Below, in pieces: positions 38,960 to 47,721 of a DNA stretch of 64,000 bases. The notes beneath the pieces were generated by a model. The model saw only the letters and a list, made by a program, of their open reading frames with translations. It did not search any database and was not told the origin of the DNA. The stretch comes from CAVSWT01 sp963782985 (lineage in GTDB: Bacteria > Bacteroidota > Ignavibacteria > Ignavibacteriales > Ignavibacteriaceae): the NCBI GenBank assembly GCA_963782985.1, contig CAWALU010000002.1, positions 124,001 through 188,000 on the forward strand, read 5' to 3'. Within the stretch, counting starts at the first letter, position 1; each line of letters opens with the position of its first letter. A program made the position numbers and the translations under genes.

Positions 38960-40879
38960 ATGGCAGATGATTCTAAGTACAAAGTGTTATCTAAAATTGA
39001 ATACCCGCAGGATATTAGAAGCCTTGATGTATCGCAATTAAAAATACTTTGTTCAGATATTCGCGAATACATGATCGATACTATTTCGGAAATTGGCGGA
39101 CACTTCGGCGGCGGTTTGGGCGCAGTTGAACTTACTGTGGCAATTCACAAAACTTTTAACACTCCGGAAGACTTGTTGGTTTGGGATACCGGTCATCAAG
39201 CATATCCGCATAAAATTTTAACCGGCAGAAAAGAAGCTTTAAAAAGAATTAGGCAGTTAAACGGCATTAGCGGATTTTTAAAACGTAGCGAAAGCGAATA
39301 CGATACTTTCGGAGCCGGACATGCTTCAACTTCTATTTCCGCCGCCCTTGGAATGGCTGTGGCAAGAGATATTTTTAATACCGATAGAAAAGTTGTCGCC
39401 GTAATTGGAGACGGCGCAATGACCGGAGGCATGGCATACGAGGCTATGAATAATTCAGGTTTTCTTAAATCAAATATTATTGTTGTGCTTAATGATAACA
39501 ATATGTCTATCGCTCCAAACGTTTGGCAGATTTCAAATTATTTTACGGAGATGATTGCTCATCCCGACTATAATAAATTTAAAGGTCAAATTTGGGATCT
39601 AACCGGAAAGCTCGATCAGTTCGGCGACCGCTTACGGAAAATTGCGATAAGATTAGAGAACGGAATTAAGGCTGTCATTACGCCGGGAATGCTTTTCGAA
39701 GCGTTAGGGTTTAGATATTTTGGACCCGTAAACGGACACAATCTTCATCAGCTTATAAAAATATTTGAGCAGGTTAAAGAATTAAAAGGTCCAATTCTCG
39801 TCCATGCTATTACGCAAAAAGGCAAAGGATACAAACCCGCCGAAGGTCATGAACAACGATTACACGCTTCAATTCCTTTTGATAAAGTTACCGGAAAAGC
39901 AATTAAAAAATCCGGCGGAAAAACTTCCTACACTTCAATTTTCGGTAATGCGCTTTGTGAAATTGTAAATGAAAATTCTTCCGTTGTTGGAATTACGGCT
40001 GCAATGCCTGACGGAACTGGAATGGACATCTTAAAAAAGAATCATCCTAAAAATTATATTGACGTTGGTATTGCGGAAGAACATGCAGTTACTTTTGCCG
40101 CGGGAATGGCTACGCAAGGCGTTGTGCCGGTAATTGCAATTTATTCCACATTTTTGCAAAGAGGTTTTGATCAAATAGTTCACGATGTAGCGCTTCAAAA
40201 ACTTCACGTTGTTTTTGTTTTGGATAGAGCCGGCTTGGTTGGCGCTGATGGTCCAACTCATCACGGCGCGTTTGATATTTCATATTTAAGTATGATACCC
40301 GGAATAGTAATTATGGCTCCCAAAGATGAATCTGAATTAAGAGATATGCTATACACCGCGGTTAGTTATAAAGATGGTCCCGTTGCATTGCGCTACCCGC
40401 GCGGCTCTGCGCTGGGCGTTCCTTTAAAAAGTAATTTTGATTTAATGGAAATTGGGAAAAGCGAGACCTTAAAGGAAGGCGATGATATTGCGCTATTAGC
40501 CATTGGTTCGATGGTTAGCTATTCATTAACTGCAAGCGAAAAACTTTCTGCCGAAGGGATTAATTGTGAGGTGATTAATATGCGATATGCAAAGCCGCTT
40601 GATTATGAACTTCTTAATCGCATTGCGGAAAAGCATACTAAGATTGTTACGCTTGAAGAAAATGCTTTGTCCGGCGGTTTTGGGAGCGCGGTAGTTGATT
40701 ATTTTGCCGACAATGGATTTAAAAATGATATTTTAAGAATTGGTCTGCCGGATAAATTTATTGATCACGGAACTCAGGAAGAGCTTCATCATCAGCTTGG
40801 AATAGATCCGGAAGGTATAGTTAAAAAAGTAGCGGCATTTTCAAAAAATAATAAAATAAATTTTGAGGTTCCTATTTAA
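38960..40879 (+). CDS. dxs: 1-deoxy-D-xylulose-5-phosphate synthase
   Basis: Dxs makes DXP from pyruvate and glyceraldehyde 3-phosphate, the first step of the MEP isoprenoid pathway, using thiamine diphosphate. Visible motifs are D-T-G-H-Q-A-Y near 75, the ThDP/Mg motif G-D-G-A-M-T-G-G with its distant N-N, the catalytic G-I-A-E-E-H-A near 370, and R-Y-P-R-G near 475. The length of 639 is usual. GGAG precedes the ATG. Its stop codon shares a base with the next start (TAATG), so the oxidoreductase gene is translationally coupled. Confidence 0.97.
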   Translation: MADDSKYKVLSKIEYPQDIRSLDVSQLKILCSDIREYMIDTISEIGGHFGGGLGAVELTVAIHKTFNTPEDLLVWDTGHQAYPHKILTGRKEALKRIRQLNGISGFLKRSESEYDTFGAGHASTSISAALGMAVARDIFNTDRKVVAVIGDGAMTGGMAYEAMNNSGFLKSNIIVVLNDNNMSIAPNVWQISNYFTEMIAHPDYNKFKGQIWDLTGKLDQFGDRLRKIAIRLENGIKAVITPGMLFEALGFRYFGPVNGHNLHQLIKIFEQVKELKGPILVHAITQKGKGYKPAEGHEQRLHASIPFDKVTGKAIKKSGGKTSYTSIFGNALCEIVNENSSVVGITAAMPDGTGMDILKKNHPKNYIDVGIAEEHAVTFAAGMATQGVVPVIAIYSTFLQRGFDQIVHDVALQKLHVVFVLDRAGLVGADGPTHHGAFDISYLSMIPGIVIMAPKDESELRDMLYTAVSYKDGPVALRYPRGSALGVPLKSNFDLMEIGKSETLKEGDDIALLAIGSMVSYSLTASEKLSAEGINCEVINMRYAKPLDYELLNRIAEKHTKIVTLEENALSGGFGSAVVDYFADNGFKNDILRIGLPDKFIDHGTQEELHHQLGIDPEGIVKKVAAFSKNNKINFEVPI

Positions 40880-41892
40880 TGGATGAAAAAGTAAAAGTCG
40901 GCGTTATCGGTCTTGGCGGAATTGCGCAATTAGTTCATCTTCCAAATTTAATTAAACTGGATGGAGCGCTTCTTACTTCAGTTGCAGAAATAAATAAAAG
41001 CAGACTTAACGCTCTTGCCGATAAATTTAATGTGAAAGAAAAATACTCCGATTACAAAGAACTTTTAGAGAAAAGCGACGTAGATGCAGTTATAGTTTCA
41101 ACGCCTACAGCTTCACATAAAGATATTGCAATAGATTGCTTGAAAGCAAATAAAGATGTTTTAGTGGAAAAACCATTAGCTCGAACTTATGCAGAAGCAA
41201 AACAAATAATTGACGCTGCAAAAAAAAGTAAACGTAAACTAATGGTTGGAATGAATTTGCGTTACCGCCCTGATGCAATGCTGTTAAGAAGTCTAATTGG
41301 TTCTGGAGAAATAGGTAATCCTTTATATATAAAGTGCGGGTGGATAAGAAGACAGAGCAGTGGACAAAAATGGTTCACTCAAAAAGAACATTCCGGCGGC
41401 GGAGTAATTATAGATTTAGGCATATTACTTCTTGATTTATCACTTTGGCTTTTTGATTATCCAGTTGTCACTTCTGTTTCGACACAAAACTTTATGCTTA
41501 ACACCAAAAGTGTGGAGGATACCTCTGTTGCTATGTTTAAGTGCAAAAATTCTGCAGTAATAACCATGGAATCAAGCTGGTCACTGCCCATTGATAGAGA
41601 TTTGTTTTATCTAAATGTTTACGGTTCAAAGGGGTTTGCTACCTTAAGTCCATTTAGAATTTATAGAAAAGTTGAAGACCAGGTACTGGATCTTTCTCCC
41701 TCTCAAAAAGAAAGCAGTTTAAGCTTATTTAAAAAATCTTATCTCAACGAATTAAAAAGTTTTATCGGCGCTGTTAAAGGATTAAATCCTGTTTTCTCTT
41801 CCGGCGATGAGGCATTGTCGCGAATGAAAATTTTAGAAGCAATGTATAAATCCTCTCAAACGAATAAAGAAATTAAATTGCAGCAAATATGA
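40879..41892 (+). CDS. Gfo/Idh/MocA-family oxidoreductase
   Basis: The protein has an NAD(P)-binding Rossmann domain at the N-terminus (G-V-I-G-L-G-G-I-A-Q) and the family motif E-K-P-L-A-R-T near residue 97, followed by the C-terminal alpha/beta substrate domain. Such enzymes oxidise or reduce sugar hydroxyls, or reduce biliverdin, and the substrate cannot be read here. It is coupled to dxs by TAATG and to the response regulator by ATGA. The context gives no clear substrate; an envelope sugar is a reasonable guess. Confidence 0.85.
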   Translation: MDEKVKVGVIGLGGIAQLVHLPNLIKLDGALLTSVAEINKSRLNALADKFNVKEKYSDYKELLEKSDVDAVIVSTPTASHKDIAIDCLKANKDVLVEKPLARTYAEAKQIIDAAKKSKRKLMVGMNLRYRPDAMLLRSLIGSGEIGNPLYIKCGWIRRQSSGQKWFTQKEHSGGGVIIDLGILLLDLSLWLFDYPVVTSVSTQNFMLNTKSVEDTSVAMFKCKNSAVITMESSWSLPIDRDLFYLNVYGSKGFATLSPFRIYRKVEDQVLDLSPSQKESSLSLFKKSYLNELKSFIGAVKGLNPVFSSGDEALSRMKILEAMYKSSQTNKEIKLQQI

Positions 41893-42581
41893 AAACTAAA
41901 ATTCTCCTTGTAGATGACGAAAAAGATATCGTAGAATTTTTGGAATATAATTTAAAGCAGGAAGGATTTGAAGTTGTTGCTGCGTTTGACGGTGAAGAAG
42001 CGTTAAACAAAATATCCGAAAATCCCGATCTAATTCTACTTGATGTTATGATGCCTAAAATGGATGGCTATGAAGTATGCAGAAAGATTAGAGCAAATAA
42101 AAATTTTGCCACAACTCCCATAGTTTTTCTCACAGCGAAGTCTGCCGAGAAAGATGAAATTTTAGGATTGGAATTGGGCGCCAGCGATTTTATACAGAAG
42201 CCAATCTCTCCAAAAAAATTAATTGCAAGGGTTAAATCAAATCTTCGTAAATCCGAATCAAGCGATACGGGCAAACTCGAACCAATCAAAATAACAATTG
42301 GTCCTTTAGTAATAGATAGAAAAACATATACTATAAAAATAGCCGGCATTGAAAGAATTTTCCCGCGTAAAGAATTTGAAGTTTTATTTTTTTTAGCGAA
42401 TAATCCCGGCAGAGTGTTTACCCGTGAAAATCTTCTAAAAGATATTTGGGGATCTGATGTTTTTGTGGTTGATAGAACGGTTGACGTTCACATTAGAAAA
42501 ATCCGCGAGAAGCTGGACAGTTATTCTTATTTAATTGAAACCGTGAAAGGGGTGGGTTACAAATTTAAAAGTGTGGAATAA
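41889..42581 (+). CDS. OmpR/PhoB-family response regulator
   Basis: The receiver domain (1-120) shows D9-D10, phosphoacceptor D52 in L-D-V-M-M-P, T82 and K104. A winged-helix DNA-binding domain fills the rest (about 135-230, with V-D-V-H-I-R-K-I-R-E-K-L and G-V-G-Y-K-F). It is translationally coupled with the preceding gene (ATGA) and overlaps the kinase by 11 bases. The order and the kinase type resemble PhoB-PhoR, but no phosphate genes lie nearby, so I do not name it so. Confidence 0.94.
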   Translation: MKTKILLVDDEKDIVEFLEYNLKQEGFEVVAAFDGEEALNKISENPDLILLDVMMPKMDGYEVCRKIRANKNFATTPIVFLTAKSAEKDEILGLELGASDFIQKPISPKKLIARVKSNLRKSESSDTGKLEPIKITIGPLVIDRKTYTIKIAGIERIFPRKEFEVLFFLANNPGRVFTRENLLKDIWGSDVFVVDRTVDVHIRKIREKLDSYSYLIETVKGVGYKFKSVE

Positions 42582-43599
42582 ATTTAAAATAAATTTATTT
42601 TCTTCACGGGTTTATCTCAAAGGGTTTTTACTTTTTGACGTTTTAATTATTATAATAATATTTTTATTTGTTGAGTCTCTCAGTTCAATCATTCCTCTAA
42701 TACTTTTCGTAATACTCTTTAGTCTATTCTTTTTAACTCTCATCGGAAGTAAGCGCGCCAAAGAAATAAATGAGATAAAAATAATCGTTCATAATATTAG
42801 AAATAATATTTTTTCATCATCCGATGAAATAAAATTAAGCGGTAACCTTCATACCCTGGAAGAAGAAATAAAACAAATGTTTGAAAGAGTAAAAGGGGAT
42901 ATTGAATATTTAAAGCGACTTGAAAGAATGCGTACAGAATTTCTGGCGAACGTAAGTCATGAACTTCGCACTCCAATTTTTGCCATTCAAGGTTACGTTG
43001 AAACTCTGTTAAACGGAGCTTTAAATGATAAAAAGGTAAACACATCTTTTTTGGAAAAAGCAAATCAGCATACCATAAATCTCAGCAATTTATTAAATGA
43101 TTTAATTGATATTTCAATGATTGAATCAGGAGAAATGAGGTTAAGCTATAGATATTTTAATATTGATAGTTACCTAAAAGAGTTAGTGAAAGAATATGAA
43201 TCAATGGCGATGGAAAAAGATATTGAATTAATTTATCACCAGGTCCGGGAAAATCTTCAATTGTTCGGCGATAAAAATAAACTACGACAAGTATTTGCAA
43301 ACCTAATTCAGAATTCAATTAAATATACTGACAAGGGAAAAGTTGAAGTTTTAGTTGAAGAAGAAGTTAGATTCGGAAAAATTATCATAAAGGATACAGG
43401 CATTGGAATATCGCATGAAGACGTGAATAGAATTTTTGAAAGATTTTATAGAGTTGACAAAGCTAGATCACGTTCGGTAGGCGGAACGGGTTTAGGATTA
43501 GCAATCGTAAAACATATTGTAGAAGCGCACGGCTCAAAAATAGAATTGAGCAGCGAGCTTGGAAAGGGAAGCGAGTTTTCTTTTAGGTTGAAGAAGTGA
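42571..43599 (+). CDS. sensor histidine kinase, PhoR-like
   Basis: The kinase has a GTG start overlapping the response regulator. Two membrane helices lie at about 17-35 and 38-58 with only a two- to three-residue turn between them, so there is no extracytoplasmic sensor domain. A linker helix leads to the HisKA domain with H130 in V-S-H-E-L-R-T-P. The ATPase domain has N-L-I-Q-N-S-I-K-Y, D-T-G-I-G-I and G-T-G-L-G-L. The signal is probably intramembrane or carried by a partner. It closes the xseA-to-kinase run. Confidence 0.93.
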   Translation: MWNKFKINLFSSRVYLKGFLLFDVLIIIIIFLFVESLSSIIPLILFVILFSLFFLTLIGSKRAKEINEIKIIVHNIRNNIFSSSDEIKLSGNLHTLEEEIKQMFERVKGDIEYLKRLERMRTEFLANVSHELRTPIFAIQGYVETLLNGALNDKKVNTSFLEKANQHTINLSNLLNDLIDISMIESGEMRLSYRYFNIDSYLKELVKEYESMAMEKDIELIYHQVRENLQLFGDKNKLRQVFANLIQNSIKYTDKGKVEVLVEEEVRFGKIIIKDTGIGISHEDVNRIFERFYRVDKARSRSVGGTGLGLAIVKHIVEAHGSKIELSSELGKGSEFSFRLKK

Positions 43600-43625
43600 A
43601 GTAAAAGTTATACGAAAAGGGGGAA

Positions 43626-43656
43626 TTGATTATGGTATTAAGGTGCATTACTTTAG
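43626..43656 (+). promoter_or_regulatory. candidate Bacteroidetes-type promoter for hicBA
   Basis: TTG is followed after 20 bases by TACTTTAG, one mismatch to TAnnTTTG. It lies 65 bases before hicB. Confidence 0.5.
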
Positions 43657-43721
43657 CCTCAACATTTTTTCGCAACCGTAATCCGTTTCGCAATGATATA
43701 TAAAACTAAGGAGCCATAGGA

Positions 43722-43949
43722 ATGAAGTTCAAGGTAATAATAACTTATGACAAAGAATATCACGGTTATGTGGTGGACGTTCCGGAACTAATTGGCTGTA
43801 TGAGTCAGGGTAAAACTTTAGATGAAGCGTTGACAAATATTAAAGATGCAATAAAGGGATGGGTGAAAGCTGAAAAAGAACAGGGAAGATTTAATGCAGA
43901 GACAAGAGACGAGGAAATCGAGATGTTTTTAGGCGAGGTGGTTGTTTAG
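43722..43949 (+). CDS. hicB: HicB-family antitoxin
   Basis: The 75 residues form the partial RNase H-like HicB fold, with Y-D-K-E-Y-H-G-Y-V-V-D-V-P-E-L and G-C-M-S-Q-G-K-T-L-D-E-A. HicB binds and neutralises the HicA mRNA interferase. This protein has no separate DNA-binding domain beyond the short helical tail, as in the short HicB group. The antitoxin gene comes first, and its stop overlaps the GTG of hicA (TAGTG). Since the toxin is frameshifted, the antitoxin may have no working partner here. Confidence 0.88.
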   Translation: MKFKVIITYDKEYHGYVVDVPELIGCMSQGKTLDEALTNIKDAIKGWVKAEKEQGRFNAETRDEEIEMFLGEVVV

Positions 43950-44166
43950 TGGTTTTGCTTTCTAATATGTCAGGTAAAGAAGCAGTCAAAATATTAAAAA
44001 ATTTGGGTATGAACTGCATCATCAGACTGGGAGTCATTTAATTTTATATCACAATTCCAAGCCCACTCTCTCTATTCCAAATCATAAAGAATTAGCGCCA
44101 GGTTTACTAAGAAGTCAAATAAGAAAAAGCGGCTTTACAGCTGAAGAATTTTTAAATGCTAAATAA
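43949..44166 (+). pseudogene. hicA: HicA-family mRNA interferase toxin, frameshifted
   Basis: The frame from the GTG gives M-S-G-K-E-A-V-K-I-L-K-N-L-G, a HicA start, and then goes out of frame and stops at 44039-44041. The -1 frame continues the protein: L-H-H-Q-T-G-S-H-L-I-L, with the catalytic G-S-H histidine, then P-N-H-K-E-L-A-P-G-L-L-R and A-E-E-F-L to a TAA. Restoring one T near 44008 would give G-Y-E-L-H-H-Q-T-G-S-H, a full toxin of 72 residues. It lies directly after hicB. It is either inactivated or a consensus error. Confidence 0.88.
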
Positions 44167-44227
44167 AATAAAACTTCATATTTAATTATTCTACCTTTAT
44201 CAATCCAAACTAATTAAAGAAAAACTA

Positions 44228-45100
44228 TTAATCTGTATTTTCTATAATTGCAACTTTGGAATATATATCTTGCCTTTTATCTAACAACGGAATTGTGGTT
44301 CCTTTAATTCGATTCTCGTCTAACAAATCTAATTCAAGATCTGCGATAATTATTTGTTCAAGATTTGTAACTCCTTCAGCGGCAATACCATCGCGTGAAA
44401 AAGGAAAATCAGACGGAGTAAAAATATTTGCCTGTCCATAGTGAAGCCGTAAATTTTCAACCGGCAAGTTTCCCACAGTTCCGGTCATAACAACGTACAC
44501 TTGGTTTTCAATTGCACGCGCCTGACAGCAATATTTTACTCGTAAATAGCCCTGCCTGTCATCTGTATATGAAGGGACAAAAAGAATTTCGGCGCCTGCA
44601 TCGGCAACAACTCTTGCAACTTCAGGGAATTCAATATCATAACAAATCAATATTGAAATTGGACAATGTTTAGTTTTAAAAACTTTTAACTCGTTGCCAT
44701 GCTCCAGCTGCCAGGGAGTTTTCTCCCATCGAGTTCTATGAATCTTATCTTGCGTAAAAATATTTCCTTCCGGAGTAAATAAATAAGCGCGGTTATAAAT
44801 TTTATTATTTTCTTCCGTCGGATGAGTTCCGCCGATTAAATAATAATTATATTTAGTTGCATAAGTTTTTAAAAGCTCAACATATTTATCTTTATAAGTA
44901 CTTAATTCTCGAATGGCTTTCACGGCATCGCTCGTATCAATAAACGACATAAGCTGAATTGTAAAAAGTTCAGGCAATATTACATAGTGCGGTTTGTATT
45001 CCGAGGCGGCGGTTAATACGTAATGAATCTGATCTTCAAACTCAGAAAAATCTTTTACTTTTCTTAAATGATATTGAATAGAAGCAATTCTAACTCTCAT
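44228..45100 (-). CDS. carbon-nitrogen hydrolase (nitrilase superfamily)
   Basis: The nitrilase triad is visible: E44 in I-L-P-E-L-F, K119 in Q-D-K-I-H-R-T and C153 in I-C-Y-D-I-E-F-P-E. Such enzymes cut amide or nitrile C-N bonds; the substrate is open. Its ATG follows the stop of the GNAT gene directly (TAGATG), and its ribosome site AAGGAG lies in the last codons of that gene, so the two are translated together. In other bacteria (Bacillus YhcX, as I recall) the same two domains are one fused chain in the same order, so the pair is probably one functional unit. Confidence 0.92.
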   Translation of the reverse strand: MRVRIASIQYHLRKVKDFSEFEDQIHYVLTAASEYKPHYVILPELFTIQLMSFIDTSDAVKAIRELSTYKDKYVELLKTYATKYNYYLIGGTHPTEENNKIYNRAYLFTPEGNIFTQDKIHRTRWEKTPWQLEHGNELKVFKTKHCPISILICYDIEFPEVARVVADAGAEILFVPSYTDDRQGYLRVKYCCQARAIENQVYVVMTGTVGNLPVENLRLHYGQANIFTPSDFPFSRDGIAAEGVTNLEQIIIADLELDLLDENRIKGTTIPLLDKRQDIYSKVAIIENTD

Positions 45101-45751
45101 CTAATTCTCCTTTTTATCAAAATTAGGGTTGTAGGTTGGATTAAGCCAGACAATTAAAGAAGCAAACTCCAATGATTGAGTATCGCCATGCAAATAATTT
45201 TCAACAATGTCGCAAAACTGAAAACCTTGTTTTAGTTGAAACCTTAATACCGGATCATAAATATCTCCCCAAACCACTTTTAAACAATAGGTATGCGGAT
45301 CCATTTTATCGGCATATAAATGATAATTTGGTAATCTTCCTGCGGCAATAATTCTTTTCAAATTAAGTCTTGTGCACAAGGCGCGACGCGCTCTGTATAA
45401 TTTTTGTCCGATTCCTTTTTTTCGGTAATCAGGGTCAACGCAAACCTCGGCTCCGTATAATGTTTTTCCTTTGGGATTATGAGTTGAAAAAGATCCCTTC
45501 CCGGTTATATCGCCCCAGCTATGATCGGGACCGTATTCATCCCACATAATTATGAATGAACTGGAAGTGCCAACAATTTTGGCGTCGAGATCGGCGACAA
45601 ACTGACCTTCGCCAAAAACTTTTAAATGATTTTCTAACTGCTCAATCGACCATGGTTTTATTTCAGGATATACTTTTTTTTGAAGCGCTCTAATATCTTC
45701 AAAATGAGCGGGGGTTGTATTTCTAATTATTACTTCAGAATCTGTTTTCAT
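45101..45751 (-). CDS. GNAT acetyltransferase paired with a nitrilase
   Basis: The acetyltransferase domain has the acetyl-CoA loop V-D-P-D-Y-R-K-K-G-I-G-Q near 112-123 and then a long tail (about 150-216) containing Y-A-D-K-M-D-P and the W-G-D-I-Y-D-P-V-L segment. This longer form is the one found fused in front of a nitrilase in other species. It is the first gene of the pair. The upstream gap toward rplU holds no convincing promoter for this strand. Confidence 0.88.
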   Translation of the reverse strand: MKTDSEVIIRNTTPAHFEDIRALQKKVYPEIKPWSIEQLENHLKVFGEGQFVADLDAKIVGTSSSFIIMWDEYGPDHSWGDITGKGSFSTHNPKGKTLYGAEVCVDPDYRKKGIGQKLYRARRALCTRLNLKRIIAAGRLPNYHLYADKMDPHTYCLKVVWGDIYDPVLRFQLKQGFQFCDIVENYLHGDTQSLEFASLIVWLNPTYNPNFDKKEN

Positions 45752-45879
45752 TTAAATCCGATTGTTAATTATGAGTTTATAATAACAAAAAAATTATAAA
45801 GTACAAGCAATTCTATAACTTATAAATATTTTTTGGGGAAATTTCGATTTTTTCCAAATTTAATAATCCAAATATATTG

Positions 45880-45910
45880 TTGACTTATTTACCTAAATCC
45901 TATAACTTTG
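45880..45910 (+). promoter_or_regulatory. Bacteroidetes-type promoter of rplU-rpmA
   Basis: TTG (within TTGAC) is followed after exactly 20 bases by TAACTTTG, a perfect TAnnTTTG. The rplU ATG is about 30 bases downstream. Confidence 0.82.
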
Positions 45911-45941
45911 TTTTCTTAAAATTATAATACTTGAGGTTAAA

Positions 45942-46250
45942 ATGTTTGCGGTTGTTGATATACTTGGACAACAATTTAAAGTTACTGAAAAAACTAAATA
46001 CTACGTTCCCAGATTAAAGGGCGATGTTGATTCAGAAGTAACGTTTGATAATGTATTAATTTTTGGCGATGATGAATCAACTAAAGTGGGCTTGCCTTCT
46101 GTTGAGGGAATTAAAATTACCGCTAAAATTTTAGAACATGTTAAAGATGACAAAGTGATAGTTTTTAAAAAGAAACGCAGAACTGGTTACGATAAGAAAA
46201 ACGGTCACAGACAGCATTTAACAAGAGTTGAAATTACCAAAATTGGTTAG
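45942..46250 (+). CDS. rplU: 50S ribosomal protein L21
   Basis: L21 binds 23S rRNA in the large subunit. The start M-F-A-V-V-D-I-L-G-Q-Q-F-K-V and the basic tail K-K-R-R-T-G-Y-D-K-K-N-G-H-R-Q are diagnostic. The length of 102 is normal. rpmA follows 24 bases later, the conserved order. Confidence 0.97.
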   Translation: MFAVVDILGQQFKVTEKTKYYVPRLKGDVDSEVTFDNVLIFGDDESTKVGLPSVEGIKITAKILEHVKDDKVIVFKKKRRTGYDKKNGHRQHLTRVEITKIG

Positions 46251-46274
46251 TTTAGTTTATAAAGGAGATTAATA

Positions 46275-46532
46275 ATGGCTCATAAAAAAGGTCAAGGCTC
46301 GTCAAGAAACGGACGCGATAGTAATGCTCAGAGACTGGGCGTAAAAAAGTTTGGCGGCGAAAAAGTTATTGCCGGAAATATTTTGGTTAGACAGCGCGGC
46401 ACTAAATTTCATCCCGGCGTAAATGTTAAAATTGGTAAAGACGATACTTTATTTGCCGTTGCCGACGGCTTCGTTAAGTTTGAAACTAAACGCGGCGACA
46501 GAAAATTTGTGAACGTTTTTTCTACTAACTAA
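46275..46532 (+). CDS. rpmA: 50S ribosomal protein L27
   Basis: L27 reaches the peptidyl transferase centre through its N-terminal tail. The protein begins M-A-H-K-K-G-Q-G-S-S-R-N-G-R-D-S, without the cleaved extension seen in some Firmicutes. The 85 residues are complete. AAGGAG precedes the ATG. Confidence 0.97.
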   Translation: MAHKKGQGSSRNGRDSNAQRLGVKKFGGEKVIAGNILVRQRGTKFHPGVNVKIGKDDTLFAVADGFVKFETKRGDRKFVNVFSTN

Positions 46533-46546
46533 TTTGAAGTTCATGC

Positions 46547-46583
46547 TCAAGTGTAAGATTGAATATCTTCAACTTACACTTGA
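46547..46583. terminator. hairpin between converging rpmA and mdh
   Basis: TCAAGTGTAAG and CTTACACTTGA pair perfectly over 11 bases, and ATG/CAT extend the stem past one mismatch. A T-rich stretch lies about 14 bases further on, and both genes converge here, so it probably terminates both. Confidence 0.75.
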
Positions 46584-46615
46584 ACATTAAAATTAACTTT
46601 TTCTCTTAATTTCCT

Positions 46616-47581
46616 TTACAATCCTAATCTTTCCATATCAGCGACTAAATTTTTAACAGCGCTAACTGAATTATCCATTGCCTTTTGTTCGGTTTCATCC
46701 AAAGATAGTTCCAATACTTTTTCAACGCCCTTTGCTCCTATTACCGCGGGTACGCCCACGTAATATCCATCGACATTAAATTCCCCATTTAAAAAAGCGC
46801 AGACAGGTAAAACTCTTTTCTCATCTCTTAAAATTGCTTCTGCCATTGTAATTGCCGCTGAAGCCGGGGAATAAAAAGCTGAGCCCGTTTTAAGCAATTT
46901 GACAACTTCTCCGCCAGCCATTTTAGTTCGTTCCACCATTTTATCCATTACATCTTTTGCTTTAGATTTATCATTATATTTTCTCTCGAGCAATTCCATT
47001 ACCGGAATTCCGTTCACATTTGCGTAACGAACAAGCGGAACCATTGTATCCCCGTGACCGCCCAGCACCATTGCGTTTACATCTTTTACTGAAACTCCTA
47101 ATTCCCATGCGATGAAAGTTGCAAATCTGGACGAGTCTAAAACTCCCGCTTGACCCAATACTCTGTTTGCAGGAAATCCAGTAATATTTTTAAATAAAGT
47201 AACCATAGCGTCAAGTGGATTTGAAATAATAATTACCACCGCGTTTGGAGCGTTTTCTTTAACAGCCTCGGCAACTGAGCGCATAATTTTTGCATTGGTT
47301 GTAAGCAGGTCGTCCCTGCTCATCCCGGGTTTTCTCGGCAGCCCTGCGGTTATAATAACTAGGTCGGAATTATTTATATCTTTATAATTATTCGTGCCGG
47401 TTATGTTCGCGTCATAACCGTCAATTCGCGAAGCCTCGGCAATATCAAGCGATTTCCCTTGCGGCATATCTTCAACAATATCGAACAACACCACATCGCC
47501 CAATCTTCTTAAAGCAATAAGCTGAGTTAAAACTCCTCCTATTTGTCCGCCGCCAATTAAAGCAATTTTATTCCTAGACAT
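46616..47581 (-). CDS. mdh: malate dehydrogenase (copy 1)
   Basis: This is an LDH-like NAD-dependent malate dehydrogenase of the TCA cycle. The dinucleotide motif is G-G-G-Q-I-G-G, and the substrate loop L-P-R-K-P-G-M-S-R-D holds R83 and R89, the arginine form that favours oxaloacetate over pyruvate. The catalytic histidine is H176 in G-G-H-G-D-T-M-V. GGAGG lies seven bases before the ATG. It is divergent from a second malate dehydrogenase, which starts about 140 bases away. Confidence 0.93.
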   Translation of the reverse strand: MSRNKIALIGGGQIGGVLTQLIALRRLGDVVLFDIVEDMPQGKSLDIAEASRIDGYDANITGTNNYKDINNSDLVIITAGLPRKPGMSRDDLLTTNAKIMRSVAEAVKENAPNAVVIIISNPLDAMVTLFKNITGFPANRVLGQAGVLDSSRFATFIAWELGVSVKDVNAMVLGGHGDTMVPLVRYANVNGIPVMELLERKYNDKSKAKDVMDKMVERTKMAGGEVVKLLKTGSAFYSPASAAITMAEAILRDEKRVLPVCAFLNGEFNVDGYYVGVPAVIGAKGVEKVLELSLDETEQKAMDNSVSAVKNLVADMERLGL

Positions 47582-47721
47582 TTTTTCCTCCGAATAGTTA
47601 TTAAATTTCTTATTTTACTTTTAAACTTTTTAAAAATACTGATTAGATTTCTAAAAAAGAAAAATAATTTTTAAACTTTAATGAATTTTAATTTCAACTA
47701 AAAATAAAAGAAGAATTAGTA

